Assembly: GCA_914767715.1 (NCBI GenBank)
Contig: OU612071.1
Coordinates: forward strand, 15,496,948 to 15,560,947
Source: Membranipora membranacea
Taxonomy: Eukaryota; Bryozoa; Gymnolaemata; Cheilostomatida; Membraniporidae
DNA: 64,000 bases
Reading direction: 5' to 3'
Part shown: piece by piece, positions 11,135-23,600 of the stretch
How the letters are laid out: every line of letters starts with the position of its first letter
Position numbering within the stretch: the first letter of the stretch is position 1
Position numbers and translations under genes: made by a program
The notes under the pieces: model-generated
What the model saw: only the letters and a program-made list of their open reading frames with translations
What the model was told of the DNA's origin: nothing
Databases searched by the model: none

Positions 11135-11704
11135 CAGGGCCATAGTTTAGAAATAATGGTAGGGGAGGCCAAAATCCCAGGCGAGTCTGGAGCATCACCA
11201 GAGGAGGGGTGCTGTGAGCTCCTCTATTTTCAATTATAGTGTTTTGAGGCCACTTTATTTAGCTTTCTAGAGGAGGCAGTGCCTCCCTGCGGTCCACAGA
11301 CCAGCTAGAAAACCTGAGCTAGTAAAAATAAAATAGAGCTTTGCTTATTATCTCCTCATTTTTCACTGCAGACGCAAAGCGTGTTTACAAGCTGCGATTT
11401 AATCATAAGGTTAGCTATCAGCCAATGATATTCCATAAACAAAGCCTTTTAATGATACCTGTCATAAACGTCATAAAAAATACAACTGGTGACTGTTAAA
11501 TAACCAATGAGACTATTCTCTCGCTGGTCAAAGATTGCCCTAGTATAATCTGCTGCTAGAAGCGTTATAGCGTGTAATTATAAGCCGCTTACTATAAAAG
11601 GGGCGGAACTTAGACCACTAAACAAACAGTTTTCCCTCGCTAAGCTGTAAATAATCGCACGTGTGCGGTCCCTCTACTACCTCTAAAACTACAGGCCTGA
11701 ATGA
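11130..11704. mobile_element. 565-bp hAT-like non-autonomous element with AATGA duplication
   Basis: The element spans 11135-11699. Its left end CAGGGCCATAGTTTAGAAAT and the reverse complement of its right end CAGGCCTGTAGTTTTAGAGG are imperfect terminal inverted repeats of the CAGG type. It is flanked by AATGA at 11130-11134 and 11700-11704, and the uninterrupted target (TGTAATGAATAGCAGATGA) occurs at 9588-9606 in repeat C. There is no transposase frame inside, so it is a MITE-like derivative. hAT families include 5-bp duplication subgroups, but the superfamily call rests on the ends only. Internally TATAAAAG occurs at 11593-11600 and CACGTG near 11659; whether these act is unknown. Confidence 0.65.
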
Positions 11705-11757
11705 ATAGCAGATGAACAGCATTGAAGATAGAATGTTAATTAATTTGATGAATGTGA

Positions 11758-12020
11758 CATTGGGATGATCCGGGACGATCCCAGACAATGTGAGCACATA
11801 TAATAATTATCCTAGCAATAGCCCAGGCAACAACTCGAATGCAACTCTAGGATGAGTTTTACAATGTGAACATAAGACTTTTCTTTGGCTTATTTGGCTG
11901 CATTTTTTCTATACACTGAAATAGAATTCACTGTAATTCAACGAAACCCTATTTTCAAATGTACATGGATGTTACTTCACCTAGCTTGCTAAATAGGATC
12001 TGGAAAAATGAAATCCCATT
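11758..12020 (-). repeat. repeat B, copy 3 (reversed)
   Basis: Reverse complement of 8160-8425. It contains CATTTGAAAATAGG-type words reversed and ends at GGAAAAATGAAATCCCATTG. In this copy repeat B runs directly on into repeat A, which shows the uninterrupted arrangement. Confidence 0.65.
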
Positions 12021-13147
12021 GTTAAATTCTTTTTTTTTTTATAGGTGATAGCCTGATTTAGTGCTTTTTTTGTGGAAACTTGCTGAGGCATGTCTCAGCC
12101 AATTAATCAACTTGTTGTTGCTAGGTCCCAAGATTGTGAAATGAAAGGTTCCAATAATAACAAGGCTTGAGGGGATTAAACATGCAGCCCTTCCTAGTAA
12201 ACACATTTTCCAACAGTTATGAGGACCTTTTGACATAACTAGTGTATTTTCCAACGACATGATTCCTGCCTTGGACTCCATCCATCTTACAAATATACAA
12301 AAACTTACATAATCATTTATAGTGGGCCAGTGGCCCTAATTATAACCTAAACTGCCAGATTAAAACAAGAGCTTCAATTTATCTATAAGTAAGTGATCAG
12401 TAATCAATAAATAAGTACATTTGCCCACAACACATCCCTGCTATGGATTCCATCAATCTTACAAAGATACAAAAACCCACAGGTTCATTTATGGTGACCC
12501 TAATTATATAAGCTATCTTGCCAGATTAAAACAAGAGCTTCAATTTATCTATAAGTAAGTGATCAGTAATCAATAAATAAGTACATTTGCCCACAACACA
12601 TCCCTGCTATGGATTCCATCCATCTTACAAAGATACAAAAACCCACATGATCATTTATGGTGACCCTAATTAAAAGCTATCTTGCCAGATTAAAACAAGA
12701 GCAACGATTTATCTATAAGCAAGTGGTCATTAATCAATTAAATGTATACTAGGAGTAGGAACCAATAGGTGATCAATATCTTCTGCCAATTTTTTGTAAA
12801 CTATTTACAAGATATTAGCTATTTGTCATGTGGTTTACATTCATGATAAACGAAGTCTCAGTGACGATTAAAATAGGTTCCTAGTTGTGTTTTCCTCCTA
12901 GATTGATTATGTTTTTATTTTTTATTGATCATCTTATTCTTTTACAATATCCGATGGTATCTCAGATCCTATTGAACAGGAAAGTGTAATATCCAACAAT
13001 GTTTCAAAAACATTCTTTTCTTCACCGCCTGGAAACCAATCATAGCAACAACAAAAAACTAAAAGAAATGGCCACTTTAATTCAAGATCCACAGTAAGTC
13101 ACTGGTGTGCCCTTTTCTACAAGCCAAAGAATCATCCATATTCTTGC
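12021..13147 (-). repeat. repeat A, right copy (reversed, not interrupted)
   Basis: Reverse complement of 5100-5770, with three tandem units of roughly 165-180 bp between about 12290 and 12780 (TTATCTATAAGTAAGTGATC and CACAACACATCCCTGCTATG recur). About 260 bases next to repeat B (12025-12285) are absent from the left copy at the LINE junction. An open frame on the minus strand at 12039-12281 has no recognisable homology. Confidence 0.7.
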
Positions 13148-13489
13148 AAAATCCCGTCAATTTGATTATGACATGGGAGCTGCCTTATCCTTGATGATGA
13201 GGAGGTAACTCAAAACTGTCTGCTTATATTTCATTATCCAAAATCTGGTCTGACCATCACTCAAATGTATCGTCTGGTCTTGTGTCTGCTTTTACCGCCA
13301 ATATTGTACTTTACTGTATTTTTTGTATGGTATATAAATGAATGTGCTATATTGCTATATTGATGTGATTGCTATTTATTCTCTTCATATTATGTAGCAA
13401 TTGGTAAGGTAAAAAAAACTGATATCAAAGTTTTTTGTAATATCCTTGCTCTCAATGCGTAGCAACCAGACTGTTAATACCACTGTGCC
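13148..13489. other. upstream region of the ligand gene
   Basis: No repeats or coding frames are recognised. The stretch directly precedes a TATA box and presumably holds proximal control sequence. No specific factor site stands out. Confidence 0.4.
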
Positions 13490-13497
13490 TATAAAAG
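13490..13497 (+). promoter_or_regulatory. TATA box (TATAAAAG)
   Basis: A perfect TATAAAAG lies 74 bases upstream of an ATG in good context (A at -3, G at +4, ATG at 13564). A start site about 25-32 bases downstream would fall near 13515-13525, leaving a short 5' UTR. Confidence 0.6.
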
Positions 13498-13563
13498 CAG
13501 TATCTTTTCAAGAAGCAGACATTCAATTCTTTGGAAGCGAAACAGCATCCAACAGTCTCCAAT

Positions 13564-15133
13564 ATGGGATCAACGTTTCAGTTCATTTGTTATTCTAGCA
13601 GTTCTGGGCAGTGCTATTGGATATCCTGAGCCTTTTCTGTCATCGAAAGACGAACAAGATAGCAATGAGAAAGAAGGGCATCTAATGACTACATCGCCTC
13701 TGGGCAAAACTTTGGTTACAGGTACTTCTCACCCACAACACTAGTTGAGCTTGTTGAATCATGTTTTTAAAAGAACATGGTGCCTAGAATATCATTTAAT
13801 TTGTGGTTCTTGTTTGCTTGGGAAGAGCAGTCTGCTTTAAAAGTGTTAATTTCATCTGAAAACAAAAAAATGACAGAGCTTCGTTTGTGACATTGTTTAA
13901 ATTATTATACAAATTCAAAATGAAAGCTCCTTCAAGACACCACCAAGTTGCCCAAAATCCTAGGAGAAAAGAAAAAAGCAGAGAATACTGCTGCTCCTCC
14001 CAAGATGGCTGCTTCAAATGCTAATGCTAATGCAAAGTCCTAAAATATCAAGGATTATCTGATCATCGTCAAATTATTCTATCAGGTCCCCTGGCAAGGA
14101 CGACATTTATACTGTGATTTTGAATAACTCAACTTCACTGCAACTGGTCGTATATGTCAACACACTCATAAATATATGTAATTTATAATATTATATTATC
14201 GTCCGTATATCACTTTATACATACATTGTTTATTATGATTTTTAATAAATAGCAAATACTTTTTTTTCTGCAGAAGAGCACCAAGGATCTGGGAGCGTAT
14301 CTAGCGTCACTAAGCTAGTTGATCTGATCGAAAAAAAACCTAACCAACCTCATCAAGCGACGGAGAAGCGAAACAAGAGAAGCCTTAGCACACCAATATG
14401 TGTTGAGGGTCAACAATTGGGCTGCTGTCATGAAGAAAGAGAGGTCCCCTTGAGGGAGTTGTTGGGGAACAGCAAATTTACTGACTTGCCAGAGCAACCG
14501 GTAACAATTAAGATCTGCCACGGCAGGTGTCCAGGTATGTGAAGAGTGACTCATGGTCAGCATTTGATATTCTGCCTATCATCAATGCTGCCCCAAATTT
14601 GAGGGTGAACACAGATGTAAAACACAATGAACATGGTTTTGGCAGTAGGGGTTTGGATTTGAGCTTCTCAATCTGAGAGTTGCAGGTTCCTATTTGGTCA
14701 CTACTCATACTGTTAATGGATTTGGGCTCTTATCCAATAAATTGTACATAAAAATTATTATCAATATAGTTGTGACTAAAATATTATGAGTTGTTGATAA
14801 ATAGCTTGATTTTTGCTGCTGCAGTATAAATACATTATCTTGTCTGTGGTCATTTAAGCTTCAGTTGTAACTGTCATTGGGAATGTCCCTCTTTGAAATG
14901 CCCTTTCAGTGACTCAGTGAGGTAAAGCTATTCAAACTTGATTTTTATAAACTTGTAATGTCAAATTGATATTGACAGGTGATTCAGGAACTGTATCTGA
15001 GGTTCTTCGTGGCAGACAATGCGTGGAATCTGGACCTGTAGTCCCAATACCTTTTTATCATACAGAAAATGGAGCGCTACGCATATCCAATGTAGACCTA
15101 TACCGTCAGGACTGCATATGTGGAGCCGCCTAA
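13564..15133 (+). CDS. divergent TGF-beta-superfamily-like cystine-knot ligand (three exons)
   Basis: The exons are about 13564-13721, 14274-14534 and 14979-15133 (TAA at 15131). Introns are GT-AG, and both splice inside Gly/Glu codons in phase 1. The protein has a hydrophobic leader (FVILAVLGSAIG), an acidic pro-region of about 69 residues, a furin-type site RNKR and a mature part of 102 residues. The mature part shows CVEGQQLGCC, VPLRELLG, CHGRC (the C-x-G-x-C of the knot), QCV and a terminal CIC followed by GAA-stop. The C-x7-CC start resembles the TGF-beta/activin class. The single Cys before V (where most ligands have CC) suggests the inter-subunit Cys is missing, as in GDF9, BMP15 and Lefty. 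Only about 15 residues separate CHGRC from QCV, half the usual span, and the pro-region is far shorter than the usual 200-400. The best ATG (13564) is one base out of frame with the leader. GDNF-like or other cystine-knot families are the main alternatives. Confidence 0.75.
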
Positions 15134-15331
15134 TTGAATTATTGAATCTCTCCAGATATTTGTAGGAACCTGATCATTCATCCATAGAAAAACCAAGCCG
15201 GAAAAATTTTAATTTTTGCATTACTAAAGCTACCCATTTATGACCATAGAACTGCTGCTTACAATATATAAAATATAATTTTTATCACCAAAAATAATGG
15301 CATCGTTACATTTTTTGGTAGAAAAAACACA

Positions 15332-15337
15332 AATAAA
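15332..15337 (+). terminator. candidate poly(A) signal of the ligand gene
   Basis: An AATAAA lies about 200 bases after the stop codon at 15131-15133. The call is positional only. Confidence 0.4.
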
Positions 15338-18300
15338 CTCGCTATTTGATTCAAACCTCCTTTCATCACAGTCAACATGTGAAGTTCTATAAAATTTAAT
15401 AACTAGCAACAAAACATGAAAATGTAACACGTATAAAACAAAAATGATTGTAAAATATGAGTATGAACGAAGAGTTGTGACCTCAAACCTAACTAATATC
15501 AGCAGTGTTGAATACATTGATAGGCCTACAATACAGAAGGCCCAGTAATCTAATAAGTCAATATAGTTTTCCCCAATCACACAAACTTTCAACTTCTTTG
15601 GCATCAGTTGTCTAGCTCTGAATTGTAAGTTCTCTTACTAACTCCAGGACCAATCATTGATCACCCGATGCCATTTAAAAGCTACCAAGAGATGTGTTGT
15701 TCTAGATTAGGCAGCAAAACTTCCGCGCAAAGGATTACAACCATGTAGTCTTATACATTTTCTATGCATTGTGACAACCTTTCATAAGAAGCTGCCAGCA
15801 GGATTTACAAAGTTTTTTGTTTATCATTCTCCTAAAAAGACAGATAAAATATAATGCTTGTAATGGAAAGAACTATAGTATATATAGTAGAAAAATCAAA
15901 GGAACAGCTAGATAGGCCAGGAACTTAGGTGATAGCTGTCTCACTTTCCTGCCTAAAGGCACCAAGACACATGGATGGGCTCTAGACCATTCATGGGATC
16001 GAACCAAAACCCTGCCTCAACTCCCATCAAGTTAAATGGGATACTTAAAAATAAAGTATCAGTATCTGAATTACCTGCTGAACAGTTTAATTGCCCTTCA
16101 CAACAGAGACCTCTCACCCCATTTGCTGTTTGATTTAGTAGGTTATAAAAAAGTTTTAAATGTTGATGGGGGGGAGTGGACAGGCAAACGCCCGGTCGCT
16201 GGCTGATAATTCAGTGATTGATGACTTTTCCTTGCCTGGTCATCACTGTAGTGAACTGGTGGTGTAAGCTGGATAACACAGATCTGTGTTAGCAATTAAG
16301 AGGAGAATACATTCTTGTAAGGAGGCAACTCCATACGAAAAGTGTTTCGTTTATGTACTCAAATTTATCCAGAATATTTGCTTTCTAATCTTGTGACGAT
16401 AAGATGTTAGCTCAATTTAACTAAAGATTCATAGTTGAGATGCTTTTGCGACATTAAAGTCAACATTTATTCTTGAATAATAAACTAAGTTAGATACCAG
16501 AAAAGCAATCTATACCATACCAGAAAAACATGCTCCAAAGGCTTTTCAACAGAAACTGATCAGCTTTGACTCTCCCCCGGTTTTATATGCACCAGTGTTC
16601 ATCATGGCCAAAAAACGGAGATTGGGTTTTGACTTTGTCGGATAAAAAATAATTCAATTATACATGAGTTATACAAAAACCTTGAACCTCCCAAAAAGGC
16701 GGAGATTGGATTGCTGACAGATGGCAGTAATTCAATTACGCTTAGTAATGACAACACTCCTGATTTCATCAAAAAATAAAACATAGAATGGTTTCTGACT
16801 TATTGGGCTGTACTAATAATTAACTTATACAATAATGCCTTCGCAACACCCTATTTCATCAAAAATTGGAAATTGGATTTTGCTTTTTGATTGCACAATC
16901 AGCATAAATTAAAATATTAAATGGGATGAGCCTTTCAAAGAATTTTAATGAGATTTATGTGGTAAGTGGTTGACACTGTCTGTTATCAATCTCCAAAATC
17001 TCCTGAGCCTGAGCTGTGAGAACTTGAGATATCACATAGCTACTATAAAAAGCGCTGGGGTCCAAGGCAATTCAGTTTCTTAATACATAACACTAACACA
17101 CAGTTGGATTTCTACTCCCCTAACCTCATTTATTTATTTATTTAGTCATTGAGGTTTTCTAAAAGTTTATAATTAAAGCAAATTAAATATAACTTGTCGA
17201 CCTCACACACATTAACATAGATACAAAAAATGACTTGAATAAAAAGATATAAGTGGTAGGGTGTTACATACTATATAGTGTGTAGGATAATGAAACCATG
17301 GTATTATAAATTGCATGAATAAGATGAAAAAAGAAAAGAAGAAACAGAGAGTGGTAAACAAAAATACAAGTTAACAACATTAGGTAGGATTAAATTATAA
17401 TGATTCATGAGGCTTGGTTGATTTAGTTACAAATGTATGAAAAATATTTAAAAAGGCTGATTTGCCTAGGTTTGATCTAAATGAGGGTTTAATTAATTAT
17501 TGCACAGTTGCTACGAAGTGATCGTGTATGTCTGTTTGATTTGCTAACGAGATGAATGAAGTATGTGCTTGGATGCACGGCCTTTATGGACCCTCGTAAA
17601 TAGAACTCTCTCCACCAGAGATATACATGCAACCTTATCTGACATAATCAGTGTTATCTATGTCTAAGTGTCGGCTCTAATTGGTGGGTGAACGACCAAT
17701 CAGAGCCCACACATTGGCTAGTGTTATCTATGTTTGAAGGGTGGTAGCTTCCGAGCTTCAGAGGCTACATAGTCAAAATAAACAGATGCTATTATCACCA
17801 TCATGACAGTCTCTTCCTGACTTACCATATATTTATCCTGAGATATAAACCATGTTTGTTCATATTTTTATTACTGAAAGGTTGAGTATTGTGGCGCTGA
17901 GGGTTATGTCCATGCTCGAGCAAGCAGACTGTTATAACACGAGACGTTACGTCATGGATGGTACCAACTAGATGGGGATTATCTCTTACTTCTTAATAGC
18001 AGGAGCGTAGGAAGTACCTCCGACCTCCCAAATCGAAATAGAATCATCATAGTAGGTTCAATACCCATGGTGGTCAGTTCAAATTACGTACATGATACTG
18101 CTGAGTACCCTAGATCTTTTTTACCCCAGATTTTCATTTGCCAACCCAAGTTCCAAATCTTATCATCCCTGGCGCATTCACATTGGCTTTACTTTCAAGG
18201 CGGCTCATCTCGCTAAAATATAATGATGCAGGTGTTCGCTACTCCACAAGGTCAAACACCAAGAATAACAGACGCAAATTTTCAAAATTGAGTTGATGAT

Positions 18301-19000
18301 GATCGTGGCTCGCATGATTCAGTTTACAATGAATAACACTGACAAGTTCCTGATGTGGGTGTTGTTGCCTAAAAGCCCACACAGTGTGATACATTGACCC
18401 GAGCTTACTTTCATAGAGTTATTCCAGTTTCGTTTGATATGCACAACTATGTCAGCACTCTGCAGCAGTCTGCAAGCAATGGGTTGGTTTATGATATGAT
18501 ATATGCAAAAATTATGCGATACGTAAGCAATATGCAATATATATGATGGGTAATTATGAATAGTTCTCTCTATTATAGCCTGCTGTTCAAACAAGGACTC
18601 CTTACCATCACAACACTTTGGATGCATGTAATTATGCATAAAGACCGGACAACAGAATGTGGATTATAGTGTCAAAGTAATAAAGTCCATAACTGATTGC
18701 ATGGCAATGTTGTATTGGGTTAATTAACTAAATATTGCACATAAAATAAGGATTCACGTAATAAAAAAAGTAGAAAGTGAAGCCAAATGCCATTACTAAA
18801 GTGTAGCATATCAATACCAGAGAAGGTAATCTATATGGTACTTCAAAATGAGAAATAATCCCTTCTCATAGCTCGCACTAAAACACCAGTAGAGAAAAAA
18901 GAGGTCAAATGAAAGAAGTTGAAATCATTGTATGCAATATATAAATAAAAATGCGTGCCTTCCCTGCAGTAGATGAATTAGCTGGTGATCAACAAAAAAA
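15338..19000. other. intergenic region, no gene recognised
   Basis: The plus-strand ligand gene and the minus-strand hemicentin converge on this 3.7-kb region. It is AT-rich. A minus-strand open frame at 15230-15604 is hydrophobic, low in complexity and lies over the presumed 3' UTR, so I do not call it. TTTATTTATTTATTTAG near 17130 resembles a LINE tail. A CCAAT-type inverted pair with GGCTCTAATTGG and CCAATCAGAGCC lies at 17672-17707. ATATGCA-rich words occur at 18490-18545. Confidence 0.45.
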
Positions 19001-19017
19001 GGTGAGCTGCATCAGCA

Positions 19018-19023
19018 TTTATT
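19018..19023 (-). terminator. candidate poly(A) signal of hemicentin
   Basis: TTTATT on the plus strand is AATAAA in the hemicentin direction, about 460 bases beyond the stop codon. It is the first such hexamer I noticed after the repetitive 3' UTR. Use is not shown. Confidence 0.35.
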
Positions 19024-19482
19024 GAGTTGCATTGAGTCTAAAAACAATCATGAATCCAACTTTTATGATTAATTCATTTAGAGTTTGCAGCGCAATCTTA
19101 CATTATTGCAAGCAATAGTAGGATACACTAAATTGAGGGATTTTAATGCACTGTCAAGTAATTGAATGCATTCCAATATCAACTACTGCATCATATTAAT
19201 GTATTGCATCCAATCTAAATTATTACTAGGAGCTATAAATCCTCATACTGCACTGTAATATGTTGTAAAATGTTGTGATTGTAATTGTGATCCATCATCA
19301 TCCATTTCAATGTATTGCATTTTAATGCAGTGTTGGGTCAATTTCTAATTACAACAGATTGCATGACATCACATGGCATTGACATGCATTAAAATATAAT
19401 ACATTGTATCGCAAGGAATTGTACTGTAATGCATTACACCATAATGCATTGTATCGCAATGCATTGAATGATAATGCATGAT
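19024..19482 (-). repeat. hemicentin 3' UTR with AATGCATT-rich degenerate repeat
   Basis: Between the stop codon and the candidate poly(A) signal the sequence is dense in TGCATT/AATGCA words (for example AATGCATTACACCATAATGC near 19429-19448 and TATCGCAATGCATTGAATG near 19452-19470). Because AATGCATT is its own reverse complement, the transcript could fold on itself. No coding sequence is seen. Confidence 0.45.
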
Positions 19483-20648
19483 TTAGAATGGATATTCTGA
19501 CACACTTATGTATATGATAAACGTAGTCTGATACTGTACTATGGTCAGAGTTCTATCGTATGAAGTCGCTCGTACTGTTATTCTATATGTGGTATCTGCT
19601 CGAAGGTCATCTATCGACGAAACTATACCACGACCTGTAACATATAACAAGAATTAAAATGATGGTAACTGGGCCTCCGGTAGAATGTTAAAAACTTTTT
19701 CTTATTGGCTAGTATTGTTATTATTAACAGTCTGCCATTGTTCATCGCCTTCTTTCTTGACAGAATGGAATGAAAATAATATTAGCATTTTGAAAAGACA
19801 AAACAAAGATTGGCTGTGAATAGTTTTTGCAAATAATTAAGATATATCGTAAGATATATCGTAATATCTATTGACAATTGAAGGAAGGAAAGTCCTGGGG
19901 ACACCTTCAGGGAGCGTTGGCAGATATCTTGGATGAAACAATTGGATGCAGATTTTGGAGCAAAGCTAGCTGAACCTTACCATTTTCTACACGGATTTCG
20001 AAGCTATCCAAATCATTCTCCGTTATAAAGAAGTCAGTATTAGGTAGTTGCTCGTGGTTCTGATTATATGCTGTTAACCTGAGCAAGTCCTGTCAAGAGT
20101 ATAGCAGATGAAACATATGTACCCATGTATGAAAGAACTGTCTTAGCAATTGCAAGAAGAAAATACCATCCAATGAGGGGACTAGATTTCCATTACATCG
20201 CCGGTCGTGGAATAATTTTGGTGTGTGCCTGGACGGTAGATGATGCTTTTTGGATAAGTTACCAACAGTTTATCTTTTCACCTGACTTGAAAATTACCTT
20301 TAGCCATGGATGAAAAGCACTTGTTCGGAAGTTTTAAATCATCGACTTTAGGTGTTATTTTCCATTAATAACTCAATCAATACTGCTAAGTCATATAAAG
20401 GGTCAGCTGTCAATTTTGATTAAAGCTAAACAGTGAAGGGCCTTTGCAAAAAGTTAGGAAAGAAACCTATTTTTCTTCCCGAATGATGGTTGTTGAGGTT
20501 GAGGGACTACTAAGCAGAGTAAGAGCTCACCTGATATGCTGGAATTCCTGAGGGGACGGCTAATGTATGAAACTCTATAACATCAGCGAACATGCTGTCA
20601 CTGAGACATTGTAACTCTGGTCTTCTGTTACAAGGTAATCCGCATCCT
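19483..20648 (-). CDS. HMCN: hemicentin exons 65-67, fibulin-type C-terminal module
   Basis: The exons are 20531-20648, 19981-20089 and 19483-19634 (stop 19483-19485). The first gives GCGLPC...PELQC, the two-Cys start of the fibulin C-terminal module. The second gives [20 protein letters not shown] and the third [13 protein letters not shown] then [16 protein letters not shown] and stop. This matches the ends of hemicentins and fibulins closely, including the final Y-P-aromatic. Confidence 0.93.
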
Positions 20649-23600
20649 CTACAATAACATACCAGTCGAATTAACAAATATTGTAACTCCTGTAACCAAC
20701 AAACATTTTGTTTAATAAATCAATTGTAACGTTATAAAACAATGAAAAATGTTTTTAGCTAGCCTATGTTAAATTAGTCAACAAAACTTTGATTGTTGGG
20801 CCTCTAAAATAGTCAGCAAGATGTCAGATTCATCATTTTGATAATACGGTAACTTCAGCATGAAAAGGACCCAAAATTTAGGAGCAAAGCCATCATGATG
20901 TGGCAAATTATTTATTATGATTAAACTTTTTTGTCTGTAGGGTAGTAAGGTTAGTAACTTACCCCGAGTCTAGTCTGATATAGTCATCAGGACAGGACGT
21001 ATCGATACACTGATAAGTACCGCGCTGATTAAAACATCTCTGATCCGCTCCGCAGCGAATATTCAGTTCTGAGCATTCATCTCGATCTGACAAAACAAGC
21101 AAAGTAAGAACTCATCATACCTGATCTGACATGAGTGCACCTGACAACTCAGCTATTAACTAGATCAACACTATTTTTTCTCAAAACAGTGAATTGTGCA
21201 ATCAAACAAAAAACCAGAAGTTAACACTCCAAGAAAATTCTCAGCGCCATATTTGATAAACTATAATGAAGCTGTCCTCTAGGTTACTTAGATCACTGAT
21301 AGCTGGCTGATATAATTGACAAAATGTGTTTTGTTAGTAGGTTGTGATAAGGGAGTGCTGACAAATAGCTACCACAATGCAACTTTAGCAAGATATCCCC
21401 ACAATTTGAAATCAAACACTTTTTTTGTGCTAGCCGACATCTGTGGGAAGAATAATATGGAAAATGAGTCTTACACTGTTCTGTAGTAATCCAATTTGCC
21501 GGCAATTTCAGTTGCTCTCCCTCTACTTATTGCTTTATCAGTGGAGAGTAGCAACTACAAATGCCGACAAAGCTGATCCTACATGCTACCGCTACACAGT
21601 AAATCTAAACTTGGGTATTTTAGCTAGGGTGGATTGCGACCCTTGCCAACGAGCCTCCATTTATGGATCTTCATACTGTGTGTAGAGTGGTGCCAACACA
21701 CAGTGTGCCCCCTTTTTTTAACACTTTTATTGGCAGTCTATTTTATTCCTGTAGCGGAATGTTTTCCAAATAGTGCCTAAAATAAAAAAAGGAAAAGGAA
21801 AAACATCGGTTAACCCTCGTATTTAAACCCTTGTATTTATGATATTGTACTCACCGATACAGCCACGCCCGCTGGAATGCAGAGAGAACCCTGGAGGACA
21901 CAGACACTTATAAGCTCCATCTGTGTTTCTGCATTTATACTGACAGAGTCCTGGCTGGGCGCACTCGTCATAATCTGATAAAAAATGCAAAAAATAAGTA
22001 AACATTATGTTCACAGAAGAAGAAGTATTAATGTAAAGCAGTGGTTACGCATGCCGTACCTTCCAAAATATCTGGGTACTTTTAGTACGGCCAGTGACAT
22101 AGGATAGATAGGTAAGCTCTGCTCGTCTTCATCCGTAGTAAGGTCATCCAGCTTGGCCTATTCCTTTTTTATTTGTAAAAGAGACATGGCCTTATAATTA
22201 TAGCATCATTGAAAATTGCAGAGGTGAAGTATTTGCTAACCAAGTTTACTGGTATAGTTATTGTCTTGTCCAAATGTAGGTAATTATTTTATCACAACCC
22301 CACTTCCAATAATATTACATTAATTATAAAAGTACATACCGACACAAGGTTTACCCGGTCCGTCTGTCCTGTATCCCTTCACACATGTACATGTGTATGT
22401 ACCGTTCATGTTATTACAGATCTGATTATATGAACATTTGTGTGCATTCCTCGCACATTCATCCGTATCTGAAAAAATACAATGTGTATACAGGGTTAAA
22501 AAGATCATGACATGACATAGGGACAAATATCAGAAGTATGTTGTCATATTTCCTGGGGTATGTCTAAGTGCTTACATTTTGTACAAGGGTGGTAGCGGCA
22601 CAATCTACAAACAAGAAACGTCACTTCTACCTTGCCGTTGGGTTGGCTTTGATTTGTGGGTTGGGTTTGAGCAGTCTAGTCACATGATAATGCTTATAAT
22701 GGAAACAGATGAATTTTCTTTCGTTGACAGATTTGTTGGTTGGGTGGGGAACACTAGTGACATGAAAATGTTGACAGTGGAATGAAGCAACTATCTTTTG
22801 GTTGAACGAGTTTGTCTAGACCAAGTTTGGTCTATTTGCCTGAATTTGGAGTTGCTCCCCCTCCACTGTTCATGTGACCAATGGAGGGGTAGCAACTGGA
22901 ATGCAGACAATTTGATTAAACTTGATCTAGAGTTTTTTTATCCTTACCGACACATTGCCCATCAGCGGATAAGTCCAGACCCGGAGGACATTTCTTCACA
23001 CATCTGAATCTCCCGACAGCGAAAGATAAATCTTCACATTTCTCGTCAGCGCCACAGTTATCTAACATCTCTCTACATTCATTGATGTCTGTAAAAAAGC
23101 ACAGCGATAAATTAATAAAGACTTTCATGTCTATGCCTATACATATAATGCATAACATGTGTCTGCAGCAATGTCACACTGATTGTGCAATTGATACGAA
23201 TAGTATACCGTATTGTGATTGGTTGTTCTTGGCTTGAGCTATGATTGGTTGACCTTGTTCTTGCTGCGATTCGTTGATTTGGATTGAGCTATGTTTGGTT
23301 GTTTTGAAAGAACCTGTGATTGAGTGGTTTGGATCAATAGAGCCATAGAATACCAGTCATGACCAGGACAATAATTTTACATCTAGGTCAGCAGTAGACT
23401 AACGCTTAGTCTTTGTTACACTTAAGTTGTGGATTTTTAAAGGCTAGATTTATCGACGGGCCGTGTAGTGTTATAATATACAATATCAAAAACCTCTTTA
23501 ACATTTGACTTCAGCAAAAAGGATTGTGAGCCTTGGGGTCATGAGCTGACAAAGTTTTTCTATGATACATAGACAAATACATGAGTGACACTTACTTTCA

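Noticed and set aside
11593-11664. Host gene promoter (TATAAAAG with a nearby CACGTG)
   Set aside because: It lies inside a hAT-like element and no coding exon follows it.
12039-12281. 80-codon minus-strand frame in repeat A
   Set aside because: No recognisable motif, absent from the left copy of the repeat; could be chance.
15230-15604. 124-codon minus-strand open frame
   Set aside because: AT-driven hydrophobic composition, no family signal, overlaps the presumed 3' UTR of the ligand gene.
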